Source: Rugalucina vietnamica (Eukaryota > Mollusca > Bivalvia > Lucinida > Lucinidae). From it: a DNA stretch of 64,000 bases. Where the stretch lies: positions 30,341,621 to 30,405,620 of the forward strand of contig OZ024870.1 of assembly GCA_964017185.1 (NCBI GenBank), given 5' to 3'. The notes under the pieces were generated by a model, which saw only the letters and a list, made by a program, of their open reading frames with translations, was not told the DNA's origin and did not search any database. Positions 47,036 to 58,845 of the stretch are shown one piece after another (positions within the stretch are counted from its first letter, which is position 1; each line of letters opens with the position of its first letter). Both the position numbers and the translations under genes were made by a program.

Positions 47036-48038
47036 GCTGTGACTGGCATCTTTGTCCCTAGATCTCACAAGAAACGTTAAGCAATCATCTGGCACCTCAG
47101 CGGTAGACATCAGAGGGGGCATTTCAGGCCCTGATAATTTTAGGAAAGAAGCTATCCCAATAGATACTGTTCCATGTTATTTCCAAAGATTGGACCTGCG
47201 TTTACTGTTATAATTTTCCCAGTCTTCAAATCGGCAACGGAAGAAATTTAAGAATTGGAGACAGTATCTTTTCCAATTATTTCTTACACGTTTTCATTTG
47301 CTTCAGCTTCATTTAACCAGCGAAAAAAAAACTATATTTATGCGAACAGTGCGATATGACGGACGCTGCGGACGAGGAACGTCCGAGTTCTCATCACTGC
47401 CGGTGATTAACGTGTGTTTATAGCATCCGTAATTGGGATAGATATGATCCCACTCAAACTAAAAGTTAAAAAACAACAATCATATACTGTCTAGAATGAA
47501 GAAAATAAAGTTTTATTCCATCAAAATTTGGTTGCTCCCCGGCGACACACACAACTTGCCCGGAGACTCACCAAATAATCAATCACCCGGCTGAATCTCG
47601 ATTTTCCCAGTCTTTTTTACAAATTTTCTGAAGGTTGATAATCAGGAGCTTACTTTTCTATATTCACCAATCTGAATTAAGGTTGGTTACATTCGTAATT
47701 CGATGTAAGCATAAAAAATAAACAAAAAATACAACCGAAAGTCAACTGAAATGTTTGAGTAGTAAAATGGGGCGCACTGTGGCGATTAAACAAAATACAT
47801 TTTCAACAATTTTAGGGTTTCCGGGGCTGCATCAAAGACCCTTACAGCTCCTGCAAGTGTTCGATTTGTTTTTATTTACTGCAGTATTTTTAGCTTTCGC
47901 TTCAAAATAGAAGTAAACAAACAACATACCTTTTAACTAGTGCAAATCCCGATGTGTCACCGACACCTCGCCCGATGGTTCACATTTTTCCGATTAACCC
48001 CCGTTGATTCACCGTTTTTCTAATACACCGTTTCCATA

Positions 48039-50288
48039 TTTGACCCCAGGGGCAAGATTGGCAGGATTTATGTAGAGCTCCACATGATAATGTTGTATAT
48101 CAAATATACAAGCTTTGTGTCATGCTGTTGCAGAGAAGATTTTTTCATATGTTTCCATTATAAGTCTGGTAGATAATGACATGCCTGGGGCATGGCCTGT
48201 ATGGACCCCAGGGGCACCGTTGGCAGCATTTATGAAGGAGAGTATTATACATTGGTCCACACAACATATGAAAGCTCTGGGCCATATGGTTTCAGAGAAG
48301 AAGATTTTTTTATGTTTTTCCCATGACACCCCCGGGATGGGGCCTGCATGGACCCCAGGGGCATGGTTGGCAGGATTTGTAGCAGGATTCAAAAAGAGGA
48401 CCACTTTACATTGCTACACACAAAATATGAAAGCTTTGGGCCTTGTGGTTTCGGAGAAGAGGATTTTTTAACGTTTTACCCATGACGCCCCCGGGGCAGG
48501 GCCCGTATGGACCCCAGGGGCATGGTTGGCAGGATTTATAAAGAGGACCACTATACATTGCTACACACAAAATATGAAAGCTCTGGGCCTTGTGGTTTCG
48601 GAGGAGAAGATTTTTTTATGTTTTATCCATGACCCCCCCCCACCCCCTCCTGGGGCAGGGCCCGAATGGACCCCAGGGGCATGGCTGGCAGGATTTATAA
48701 AGAGGACCACTATACATTGCTACACACAAAATATGAAAGCTTTGGGTCTTGTGGTTTCGAAGAAGAAGATATTTTAAAGTTTTTCCCATGACGCCCCCGG
48801 GGTGGGGCCCGTATGGACCCCAGGGACACGGCTGGCAGGATTTAAAAAGAGGACCACTATACATTGCTACAAACAAAATATGAAAGCTCTGGGCCTTGTG
48901 GTCTGGGAGAAGAAGATTTTTTTATGTTTTACCCTTGACCCCACCCCCCCATCCCCGGGCGGGGCCCGTATGAACCCCAGGGGCACGGTTGGCAGGATTT
49001 ATATAAAGGACCACTATACATTGCTACACACAAAATATGAAATCTTTGGGTCTTGTGGTTTCGGAGAAGAAGATTTTTTAAAGTTTTTCACATGACGCCC
49101 CCGGGGCAGGGCCCATATGGACCCCAGTTGGCAGGATTTATAAAGAGGAACACTATACATTGCTACTGACAAAATATGAAAGCTCTGGGCCTTGCGGTTT
49201 CGGAGAAAAAGATTTTTTTTTTTATGTTTTTCCCACTGAAAGTCTATGGGAGTCTATGGGAGCTAATGACCCCCCGGGGCGGGAGCCATTTTTGACCCCA
49301 GGGGCATGATTGGCAGGATTTATATAGAGGACCACTAAACATTGCTACATACAAAATATGAAAGCTTTGGGCCTTGTGGTTTTGGAGAAGAAGATTTTTT
49401 TTATGTTTTTCCCATGACACCCCCGGGGCGGGGCCCGTATGGACCCCAGGGTCACGGTAGGCAGGATTTATAAAGAGGACCATTATACATTGCTACACAC
49501 AAAATATGAAAGCTCTGGGCCTTGTGGTTTCGGAGAAGAAGATTTTTTTAAAGTTTTTCACATGACGCCCGCGGAGCAGGGCCCGTATGGACCCCAGGGG
49601 CACGGTTGGCAGGATTTATAAAGAGGACCACTATACATTGCTAGTGACAGTATATGAAAGCTCTTGTCCTTGTGGTATCGGAGAAAAAGATTTTTTATGT
49701 TTTTCCCAATGTAAGTCTATGGGAGCTAATGACCCCCCGCGGCAGGGCCATTTTTGACCCCAGGGGCATGATTGGCAGGATTTATATAGAGGACCACTAA
49801 ACATTGCTACATACAAAATATGAAAGCTTTGGGCCTTGTGGTTTTGGAGAAGAAGATTTTTTTATGTTTTTCCAATGACACCCCCGGGGCGGGGCCCGTA
49901 TGGACCCAAGGGGCACGGTAGGCAGGATTTATAAAGAGAACCATTATACATTGCTACACACAAAATATGAAAGCTCTGGGCCTTGTGGTTTCTGAGAAGA
50001 AGATTTTTTTTTTTATGTTTTTCCCATTGTAAGTCTATGGGAGCTATCTGTTGCCATGGAAACCAGAGTTCTGATCCGACCTGGCCCAAAAACTAATACA
50101 ACTAATACAACCTTTCCCGCTCCTCAATGATGCTTTAGATAAAATTTGATTACGATCGGCCATGTTGTCTTAGAGATATTTGAGTTTGAAAATGTGAACG
50201 GACGGACGCACGGACGCACGCACGGACGGACGCCGGCTCGACTACTATACTATAAGCTCACCTTGTGAGCCTTCGGCTCAGGTGAGCT
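48039..50288 (+). mobile_element. Family B element: 13 or so units of about 155 bp, 3' hairpin
   Basis: The anchor 'ccccaggggca' recurs from 48044 to 49907 at 145-175-bp spacing, with 'aaaatatgaaagctctgggc' and 'cggagaagaagatttttt' in each unit. After a spacer come a GGACGGACGCACGG run (50198-50232) and the AGCTCACCTTGTGAGCC hairpin at 50255-50288. The left end abuts the long-TIR element and is not recognisable. No protein. Confidence 0.8.
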
Positions 50289-50410
50289 AATAAAATTGTG
50301 CACATCCTGCACTCGTTATTAATTTATGCATTTCAAACACATAGTTTTGAGTATTTTCAGTGCTAGTTTTCACTAATGTCTGCTAATATTGATTTTTTTC
50401 TGACCATATT

Positions 50411-50892
50411 TAATACCTGGATTTTGACTGGACCATGAATAAGCAAAACTTTTAGACTTGTAAACTGGTAAATGTATTGGAGATTCTGATTGTAATCCAT
50501 CAAAACATATTAAGGACATTCTTTAGCGGGTTGGTTTTCTATTATCTTCTGATACTGAGTCGATCAATTTCTGATCATCACCTCAGATGTGGGGTGGGAG
50601 GCTAAATTTAGAATTTAGTTAAGGGGAAAGAACATTTGGGCCTAAATTTTGAAGAAAAAAAAAACAAAAAAAAAAAAAAAAAAACATACACACAAGTTTT
50701 ATGACAAATGAATAAGGAAAATTGTATTGTACTTCCCAATTTTCGATGTTGTTAAGTTTTGGCCATGTCTGATTTAATTTTGTCTAGTCTCAAGCCATTA
50801 TAATCATTAGTTTGTTCAGATAAACATCTTTATATTGTTTACCCAGTAGTGTTTCTTTGTACATTATTTAAGTTTAGTAAACTGGGAAACAT

Positions 50893-50929
<37 letters not shown>

Positions 50930-52157
50930 CAAGCTTTGTTTCCTTTTTTGTTTTTTTTCGAGATAGGTACAATGTAGGTAGGTTTGCTGACTGGGGTGGA
51001 GGCTAAACAAAGAAAAAATTGGACAAATCCAAGATACTGTTAGGTCTATTTCAGACTGGTGAGACGATTAACCAAAATCACTGAAATCACCACCGAAATC
51101 ACCGCAAAAATCACTGAAATCACTCTCAAAATTAGAACTAAGGGCATGCATTATTGATATATGGCTTAAATAAAAGATATTATGATACTGTTTGAAAAAA
51201 AATGCTTAGAGTGTCTACACGATCAAAACTATGTCTAGGTGCACAGGTAATTAACCGAAATCACCATCTAACAGCAAAAAGTATTGACGATAATCCAAAA
51301 TAACAAAACAAGCAACTTATTTGTCTCCTAAATAATATAATAAAATCTATAGACGACTATGATTATTTAAATACGAGAAGTGTTAGAAATATTTGAAAGC
51401 AGTTCTTGATGTGTATCTGTTAACATTTAAAACTTGGGTTACATCCGTAACGCTCCTCCGCATCGGAACTATTATTCTGATGATTATAAACCGAAATCAC
51501 CATTGTTTGTTGAAAATGTATGGACTGTTTTCATCAAAGACAATGTTGAGAAAAGCATATATAAAAGCATAAATGTTCGCATATAATACTCGATCTAGCT
51601 GCGTTAGTGTTGCATCCGCAGCTTAAATGTAAATGCATTGGGTGATAAACCGAAATCACCTAAATGAGGTACTGTAATAAAAAGACGATGATAGACATGA
51701 CTGTTCCAATTACACATTATTTACAAGGTGCTCTGAATACTAAAGTAAAGGAAGAAAGAAAGAAAGAATTAACTTTACCAAGAGAATTAACATTATGAAA
51801 ATCTGTATAATCTGTATATGCAAGGAACAGCAATTTTTTTCGGCTGTACAAATGAAAATTTTCAGTACATCGGTATGTTTAAATCTCAATTGCATATAAA
51901 CATATTTATTCTGAAGAAGACTAAATATGTATTATGAAAAAAGATAAACAATAGGTATTTTGAAGAAAAGAAGGGGAAAAATAAAAAATGATAAATAAGT
52001 ACATGCACCTTGACACTAATTCCAGATAATTGCTTCAAAGGAGACGAAGCTTCATAGACATTTGTACTTCTTTAATCTTTTAAATAATTAGTCAATTAAA
52101 GGTGTGATTGGAATCTTGTGAAGGTGTCCTGATGCAATTTAAATTGAGATACCACAT
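50411..52157. other. Non-coding DNA with A/T tracts and a recurring 16-base motif
   Basis: It has a poly(A) tract at 50652-50686 and a poly(T) tract at 50895-50929. ATTAACCGAAATCACC or close variants occur near 51067, 51250, 51487 and 51646. No gene recognised. Confidence 0.45.
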
Positions 52158-52162
52158 ATGTT

Positions 52163-55100
52163 CACACTGGTAAATGTAAAAGTACTGGAGCTGGTTGCAA
52201 CGAACTGGTGCAGTCTAAATTACGCACTGGAGTAAGATTAAAATGGCGGAAAAGGTAAATAAATCTTATACCTCTTATCATTACCATTCCATTATAAACA
52301 TGTGTGTATTTTATTTGTCATGTCACCTGGCGCAGAGAAGGGCGGAATCATTGCAGTTTACGATTTTATCACGCAATATGCGATTTATTTAATGGATTAG
52401 AAGCCAAATCCGATACAGTTCTAACAGCATGACCGATGGCATGTGTTTTCGTGCCAAAATTGAGAGGAAAATGCATGTTTGGGCATAGTTTTTGTTGTAT
52501 TGTCATATATTTATGAATAAACATTCAAGAAACACGATTTCCGATCGCCAATTTTTTTTCGGTATCGAAGCAAATGTTTTATTGAGGGATTTCTATTACA
52601 ACGCACTGGGAGCATTTTTTGAATCATTGTTACAACGCACTGGTGGTTGCACAAACTTGCTTCAGGGTTGCTGATTTCACATAAACAAAGCATCTACCTT
52701 GCCCAATCATTAAGCAATCTTATATGAACATCAACATGACAAAATGTACCTTCGGACATTCTAACGTTTCTAGCAGAAAACTCCCAAATTTTAGCAGGAC
52801 AATCATGTAATATATGTTCTAGAAATGAAACTGTATTTGTAATCATTGAACACTGGGCTATCGAATAAATGGGTTTTAAAACATATTCATTTTCAATATT
52901 TGAAGTTATCTGCCCTTGTTTTAGCACATAATATACTTATTTTCCTATATGTATCGTCAAACGGTAACCATAGCAACCAGGATGTCACAATAATAGACAA
53001 AATAATTCCGACAGATTGCTTGTGATGAATAAATTTTTGTGCTGTTTGAGCCTTATGTACGTTTTCATATTTTAAGTTCAGTTCGGGTAACTAAGTGGCC
53101 GTTTATTGGGGAATAGCTGCTCACTCGGCTAACGATATGTGTACGATAAGTGCCATTTTAGTTTTTTCCCAACCCTCGGTTTATGGAGTCGGAATTTCTT
53201 TATGATTGCGCCATTTCCGGATCATTGCCTGCTTGTACCATACCATCCGTAGTGCAGATTATATTTCCTTTTGGTCCTTTGAGATCAGCGAGGGTATTCT
53301 GAGGAATCAGAAATTCATTATCGGTTTAGAGTAATTTTCTAAACAACGTTTTAAATATTTGGTCTGTTTGGATAATAAAAGTCTTTGTATCGACTTTCCT
53401 GTTGAAAGTTGCAAAATTACAGTATTTGTCTTTGGCACCATTTTGCCAAATTATAAGGGTCACTGAAGAGGCTTAAGTAATCGAAACCGCGGTAGGGCCT
53501 ATCCCTTTTCTCATTTATATACTCACTGCTCTTAAAGGATCGAAGTTTTATTTTTATTCAAACTAATCAAAAGTTTCTGGCCAGTACTTGAATAATTTTA
53601 AGCGAATGTCTTGAGTTTTGTAGGCACGTCAAACATGCAGAAATGCATTACGCAACTTTGGCGTCATTTTTCGGGACAATGACCTCTGTATGGGTCATTT
53701 AATAAATGTGTAATAACTCAAAAACTAACTTGAGTAATCTTGTCAAATAAAGGCTATTAGACTAAAGAAACAATATACACTCAAAGTAAAATTATTTTTC
53801 TAATGCCCAAAATATTGTCCGAAGGTACATTTTCTCGCGTTGTGGTCCATATGCGGAGATTTATAAGACTGTAAAAATGATAGTTGTTAGACGAAAATTT
53901 GATTTTTGTTCTATTTTTCCTAAAACATAGATGGTGGTAATATGTTAAGAGTCGATTCTTAGAGTACAGCCACTCTATGTGTCGAGCAAAAATAAGAAAG
54001 AGAGAAAAAACAACAACTTATACCCATTTTGCTACATATAACGTGGAGTCTAAGGTTCACGGACATAATGTTCTGAGGCATTTTCTTACATTACTTTCCA
54101 TGTTGTCAGACCTACATCCCGCTTATCATCTCACCAATCCGTGCACCCGATCAATCAGAAAAGAAAGGTACATTTGCAATTATGGCCTATTTTTTTTTTA
54201 AAATGGGTCCATCTAAGTTTTTAATGAGTTTGTTTAGCTGGATATGGCGAAGACTGTTCCTTGTTTTTATTTCTTACAAGTTAAAACTAGCTCTTTTATT
54301 TTGGGGATTTTGTTTGGTCTGCTGATGCTCTGATCGTTTTACTTGTATTTATACAAATTCTTTACAATGCGAATAGTGCTATAATCCAATTTACCCTCGC
54401 TGATCTCAAAGGACCAAAAGGAAATATAATCTGCACTATGGATGGAAACCTTTCATCATTGCAAGCAATCTGTCGGAATTATTTTGTCTATTATTGTGAC
54501 ATCCTGGTTGCTATGGTTACCATTTGGCGATGCATATAGGAAAAGTAAGTATATTATTGGCTAAAACAAGGGCAGATAATTCCAAATATTGAATATAAAT
54601 ATGGTTTAAAACTCATTTATTCGGTAGCCCAGTGTTCAATGATTACAAATACAGCTTATTTCCAAAACATATATAACATGATTGTCCTGCTTTAGGCAGT
54701 TTTCTACTAGAAACGTCAGAATTTCTGAAGGTACAATTTATCACGTTGATGTTCATATAAGATTGCTTAATGATTGAGCGAGTTAGATGCTTTGCCTATT
54801 GGAAATCAGCAACCACGAAGCAAGTTTGTGCAACCACCAGTGCGTTGTACCAATGATTCAAAAAAATGCTCCCAGTGCGTTGTAATAGAAAATCCTAAAT
54901 AAAACATTTGCTTTGATACCAAGAAGAAAATTGGCAATCGGAAATCGTGTTTCTTGAATGTTTATTCATAAATATATGACAATATAACAAAAGCTATGCC
55001 CAAACATGCATTTTCCTTTCAGTTTTGGCACGAAAACACATGTCATCGGTTATACTGGTAGAACTGTATCGGATTTGGCTTCTAACCCATGAAATAAATC

Positions 55101-55319
55101 GCATATTGCGTGATAAAATCATAAACTGCAATGATTCCGCCCTTCTCTGCGCTAGGTGACGTGACAAATAAAATACAAACAAGTTTATAAGGGAATGGTA
55201 ATGAAAAGAGGTATCAGATTTATTTACCTTTTCCGCCATTTTAATCTTACTCCAGTGCGTAATTTAGACTGCACCAGTTCGTTGCAACCAGCTCCAGTGC
55301 TTTTACATTTACCAGTGTG
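52163..55319. mobile_element. Long-TIR element (3157 bp), 5-bp TSD ATGTT
   Basis: The termini CACACTGGTAAATGTAAAAG are mirrored at 55300-55319, and ATGTT flanks both sides (52158-52162 and 55320-55324). The inverted arms run about 870 bp (52163-53035 versus 54450-55319), with a further block at 53246-53292 versus 54396-54443. The arms keep about 85-90% similarity by eye. The core (53300-54390) has no transposase, and contains a decayed Q-type MITE at about 53880-54080. The 5-bp TSD and CAC terminus recall Transib/ProtoRAG-type elements, but this is inference. Confidence 0.75.
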
Positions 55320-55560
55320 ATGTTTGTCACGAGTAATTAAGGGACAGCTGGTATGCGCGAACCGCATCACTGGTCATTATCTAAAGTGATTTTGGTATAT
55401 CTGCAATACGACGATTAACCAAAATCACCGCAGACTTAATTATTATTCTCCATTATTCTTCCCTATCATTTTAATTATAATAAACTTACTAAAGGATTTT
55501 AGTTCAGAATATTTTAGAGTGGATGTGTACTAAAGCCTAAATCAAAGCATGCACTAAATA
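55320..55560. other. Short non-coding spacer
   Basis: Only one ATTAACCAAAATCACC motif (55411) is noted. Confidence 0.3.
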
Positions 55561-55902
55561 TGCTTACGCTTCCAGTGTGACTTCAGTATACTTCTTTGGC
55601 GACGATTAACCGAAATCACCGCGGAAATCTTACACATGCTCTTTGCATTCTAAAACAAAATTTTATGAAAAAATATTATTATAAAAGCTAAGAATACCAT
55701 ATTTCGCTGTAATATATCTATGCACTATTAAACAGGATAATATTGTTTATATCGGTGATTTCATGGTGATTTCAGAAAATCGTCAAACCCACTTCAGACA
55801 GCAGGGAGCTAAGACACCCCTCCCATCCACCCTGGCAGATCTTCAGAAATTAATCAAATTCAAACCTGCCATCATAATCAAAGAGCAAGTTTAGTTTCTT
55901 AG

Positions 55903-57060
55903 GGAGCGCGGTGGCGTAGTGATAGAGCATCGGACTCCGAATCAAGAGGGCCTGGGGGCAGACTTTTTAAGCCAGGGCTTTGATGCTCGTTACGGAGAGT
56001 TACGGAATAAACTGCATCCAGAAAGTTGTTCCCCTTTACAATTAAATAAGAAAATAATATGCAAATTAGGTTTATTCCGTGTTTAATATTTCATAACTAT
56101 AAGTCTGAGAAATCTGGAGGGTGGGTGGGTATGGCGGGAGGTGGTGGTAATATAGCGGAAATATTACGGATGATGGTACCTTCGAAATTCGGTGTAGTTA
56201 ATGTTTAGTTGTAATTTATAGCTCTCTCTAAAATCTCAGGTTTATTACAGTTCTTGCACACATGCAGTGACACCTGCTGAACTAAAACAGAGTTGAGAAA
56301 TTGGTCACTTTCATGTGTCAACATAACTATCCTTGATTAGAATCACTAAGGTAGGATTTTCAGCCAGACGAAAAGTCCCTTCTAAATTCGGTGTAGTAAT
56401 AAACAATACTCAAAACAAAATTATCCAGTGGTGCCAGAACAGTCTGATTTTTACCAATTTGTAGAGCTGGATATCCCCAAAGTAGTCATGGTAATTAAAC
56501 TTATCTATCCTGTCTGGTTTGTATTTGGGATGAATTTAATCTCAGGGACTATATTTTATTAAGAATTTGCTTTTTTTCCTTGTTGAAAAAATGAGTGTGT
56601 GAATTTAAATGCTTGTGAACTTGCACAACATTGTTGTTCAGATACATTTTTATACCATTTTAAAGTGCAAACATCAAGGTTTAAACTAAGGTTAAAATCT
56701 TTTCAGAACACTTCACAGAGAGAGAGAAACTATCAAAAATATAAATTACCCCGAATTTCGAATTGCCCCGAATTTCGAAGGTTCCGCCAGAAATATACGA
56801 CGAGCATCAAAGCCCTGGCTAAAAAAGTTTGCCGGGCCTGGGTTTGATATTGTCAGTTTGACGTTTCACCAGTAAACTGTTCTGATTCTGATCAATAGGC
56901 GGCATCGTGTTGCGTCCTTGAGCAAAACACATTAACTCCCTACAGTACTGGTTTAATCCGGGAAGCGTTGGATCCGTCCCGCCATGACTGAAAAATTGTT
57001 GACTGGGACGTTAAGCCTCAATACAAAGAAACAAAGTTTAGTTTTTTACCTTTTGTTTAC
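55903..57060 (+). mobile_element. tRNA-derived SINE, split by a TIR element
   Basis: The head is 'agggagcgcggtggcgtagt' then 'gatagagcatcggactccga' at 55901-55950. After the insertion, 'ggcctgggtttgatattgtc' (B-box region) resumes at 56835. The core 'ttgcgtccttgagcaaaaca' and tail 'ttgttgactgggacgttaag' follow. It is the same SINE as at 22138, with a better preserved head. Confidence 0.75.
55957..56833. mobile_element. Nested TIR element, 877 bp, 9-bp TSD
   Basis: TIRs of 33 bp (55957-55989 and 56801-56833; 2 mismatches) start GGCA and contain 'agccagggctttgatgctcg'. The target GGGCCTGGG is duplicated exactly at 55948-55956 and 56834-56842. Secondary inverted motifs 'ccttcgaaattcgg' and 'ccgaatttcgaagg' lie inside each end. 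A 9-bp TSD with a GG start fits Merlin or Mutator-type MITEs. Confidence 0.85.
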
Positions 57061-57101
57061 ACGGAAGTAAAGTTGAGTACGCAACTCATATTATATTGAT
57101 A

Positions 57102-57645
57102 TAACTGCAACTATCCGCTATCCGCTATTTATGGCCTTGATGGCGCAATCTTCTCCAATGTAGGATGGCTCTTATGTAGGACTTTGACTCTTCTGAAACT
57201 TTACTCTTTTGTACTTAGCAATATGATGGCAATAGCGGATCACGGACTCGGAGGAGTTGTTGATGCTGGCCCAAAACGTCCCGTGGCTTCAATGTAGGTC
57301 GCCAGCTCCCTCCTAATAGTTTCTGTCTGTCCTTTGGTGTGTTCGTCCTCTTCGTTGTGATTTAAAAGTAAATATGTGTCCGTGTGGTACAGGCCGATAT
57401 TTCTCCCCAGAGCCATGGCCATAAGGTTTCTTTGTTGCTCGTAGAGAGTACACTCTGTGAGGTAGTGTTCTGTAGTTTCAACCTGTCCACAGTTGCATTG
57501 GTTGGTCTTAGTCTGTCCTAGCTTATGTCTATACTCATTTAGTTGTGAATAGCCTGTCTGGAGTTGTAGAATGTGACTGTAGGCTCTTTTAGTCGGAATG
57601 TCGAACATTCTTGGAGCATCTACTTTTGGGAAGTAACTGCAACTA
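57102..57645 (-). mobile_element. 5'-truncated LINE 3' end with 12-bp TSD
   Basis: TAACTGCAACTA flanks the insert at 57102-57113 and 57634-57645. The uninterrupted target is at about 24314. The minus strand encodes a non-LTR ORF2 C-terminus. The 3' tail 'gcggatagcgga' is a short tandem repeat. Confidence 0.85.
57240..57632 (-). pseudogene. Non-LTR ORF2 C-terminal fragment with Cys/His knuckle
   Basis: About 130 codons read LQTGYSQLNEYRHKLGQTKT, NQCNCGQVETTEHYLTECTL and YEQQRNLMAMALGRNIGL. The CNCG...H....C knuckle and the GYSQLNEY context are typical of Jockey/I-type ORF2 ends. The RT part is missing because of 5' truncation. The ATG at 57656 lies in flanking DNA, so it is not a real start. 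Confidence 0.75.
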
Positions 57646-57689
57646 CAATTTTTCAAAATACAACAGCAACTGCAGGGAATCAGGAGACA

Positions 57690-58845
57690 ACTCTATCTAT
57701 CTCTATGTATCTTTTCATACTGCAGCACCCTCTTTCGAGTATTATGTGCAGTTGCGCGGTCAGTGCTAGAATAAAAGCAAGATTGTAGGAGATAAAAAAA
57801 GTGCAATAGTAAGACTTGATAAAAAGATAAAAGTGTTAGTGAAGAAGATGTGAGATTAAAAGATTTTTAAAAACAGTGTATAAAATTTAGGGTGACACAT
57901 GATTGATCTTGCAGACTCCATTTCTGAAGGAGTCAAGATCGTCCAGTAAGACAACGTCAGAAGGAAGTCTGTTCCAGAGTACTATTGATGCAGGATAAAA
58001 AAAGTGCTGGTAATAATTGACAGCTGTGTGTATCTGCCTATACGCAAGAGGGTGCATGTGACGAGTGTATCTCCTGGGTCTCTCAAAGTATGTTGATAGT
58101 TCTATTGCCACATAACCATGTATTATCTTGTATAACATTATTATCCGGGCATCAATACGTCTATTTGCAAGTGATCACCAACCAAGCTCACACAACATGT
58201 TAGTAACACTTTCATAAGGGGAAAAGTTGTATTTCACCCATCTAGCTGCTCTTCTCTGAATCATTTCAATCTTAATGTTTTCTTTAATATGGGGGGGGGG
58301 GGGGGGGCAAACAGGGGAAGCATATTCGACCTGGGGACGTACTAATGTTTTATAGGCCAGTTCTTTTACTTTTTCATTTTTAGTTTTTACATTCCTTTTA
58401 ACAAATCCTAATGTTCTGTTTGCTTTTGCAGTAATTGAGTTGATATGTTCATTCCAGCTGAGTTCCTTGGACAGAGTTACACCAAGATACTTAGCTGTGT
58501 TGGTTGATTCAAGCACCTGACCATGAAGGGTATACTGGGTATTAAGTGGTTTTGAATTTGTAATGTGGAGTACCTGGCATTTGCTTGGGTTAAACTCCAT
58601 GTCCCAGGCTCGTTCCCATATTTGTAGCGTATCAAGGTCGGCTTGCAGAATATCTCTGTCATCAGAGGAACCAACTGTTAAATATACAGCCGTATCATCG
58701 GCAAAAAGTCTGACATGGGATTTGATGTTTTGTGGTAGGTCATTTATATAGAGCAGGAAGAGGAGAGGCCCAAGTACAGATCCCTGGGGCACACCAGATG
58801 TCACAGGGACCTCAGATGAACTCGCCCCCCCCCCCCCCCACATAT
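57690..58845 (-). mobile_element. 5'-truncated CR1/Jockey-like LINE with (ATAG)n tail
   Basis: The minus-strand coding part ends at about 57888. The 3' tail, seen on plus as 'ctatctatctctatgtatc', is near 57693-57712. The 5' truncation ends in a C run on plus (58827-58841). The insertion splits a sequence that is continuous at 24355-24380 in copy I. Confidence 0.8.
57887..58843 (-). pseudogene. Reverse transcriptase fragment, one nonsense mutation
   Basis: Residues include SGVPQGSVLGPLLFLLYIND (motif B), VRLFADDTAVYL (catalytic ADD), MEFNPSKCQVLHI and AKYLGVTLSKELSW. The thumb region follows, then NRLPSDVVLLDDLDSF near the end. A TGA at 58175-58177 interrupts ELGW*SLANRRIDARI, most simply from a CGA codon, and the frame resumes to 57887. 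A G run at 58288-58306 has altered the expected residues after ASPV. Upstream endonuclease and fingers are absent. Confidence 0.85.

Larger units (their letters stand above)
44440..48036. mobile_element. Long-TIR element (3.6 kb) with nested foldback arms
   Basis: About 90 bp at each end are nearly exact inverted copies ('tggaaacggtgtattagaaa' ... mirrored at 48036), flanked by TA (44438-44439 and 48037-48038). Weaker inverted similarity extends to about 44965 and back to about 47525 ('gcaggagctgta', 'gcgccccattt', 'gggcaagttgtgtg'). Inside are inverted arrays of a 12-base word (45160-45372 versus 45655-45940), a 159-bp tandem duplication, an ATT microsatellite and a SINE. No transposase ORF. 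Inserted about 130 bp upstream of sulfatase copy 2. Confidence 0.75.

Noticed and set aside
48115..50089. Many short ORFs on both strands in the 155-bp array
   Set aside because: Same peptide in every unit (ALGLVVSEKKIF); they are shadows of the family B minisatellite.
56599..56847. 82-codon plus-strand ORF
   Set aside because: It lies within the nested 877-bp TIR element and runs through its right TIR.
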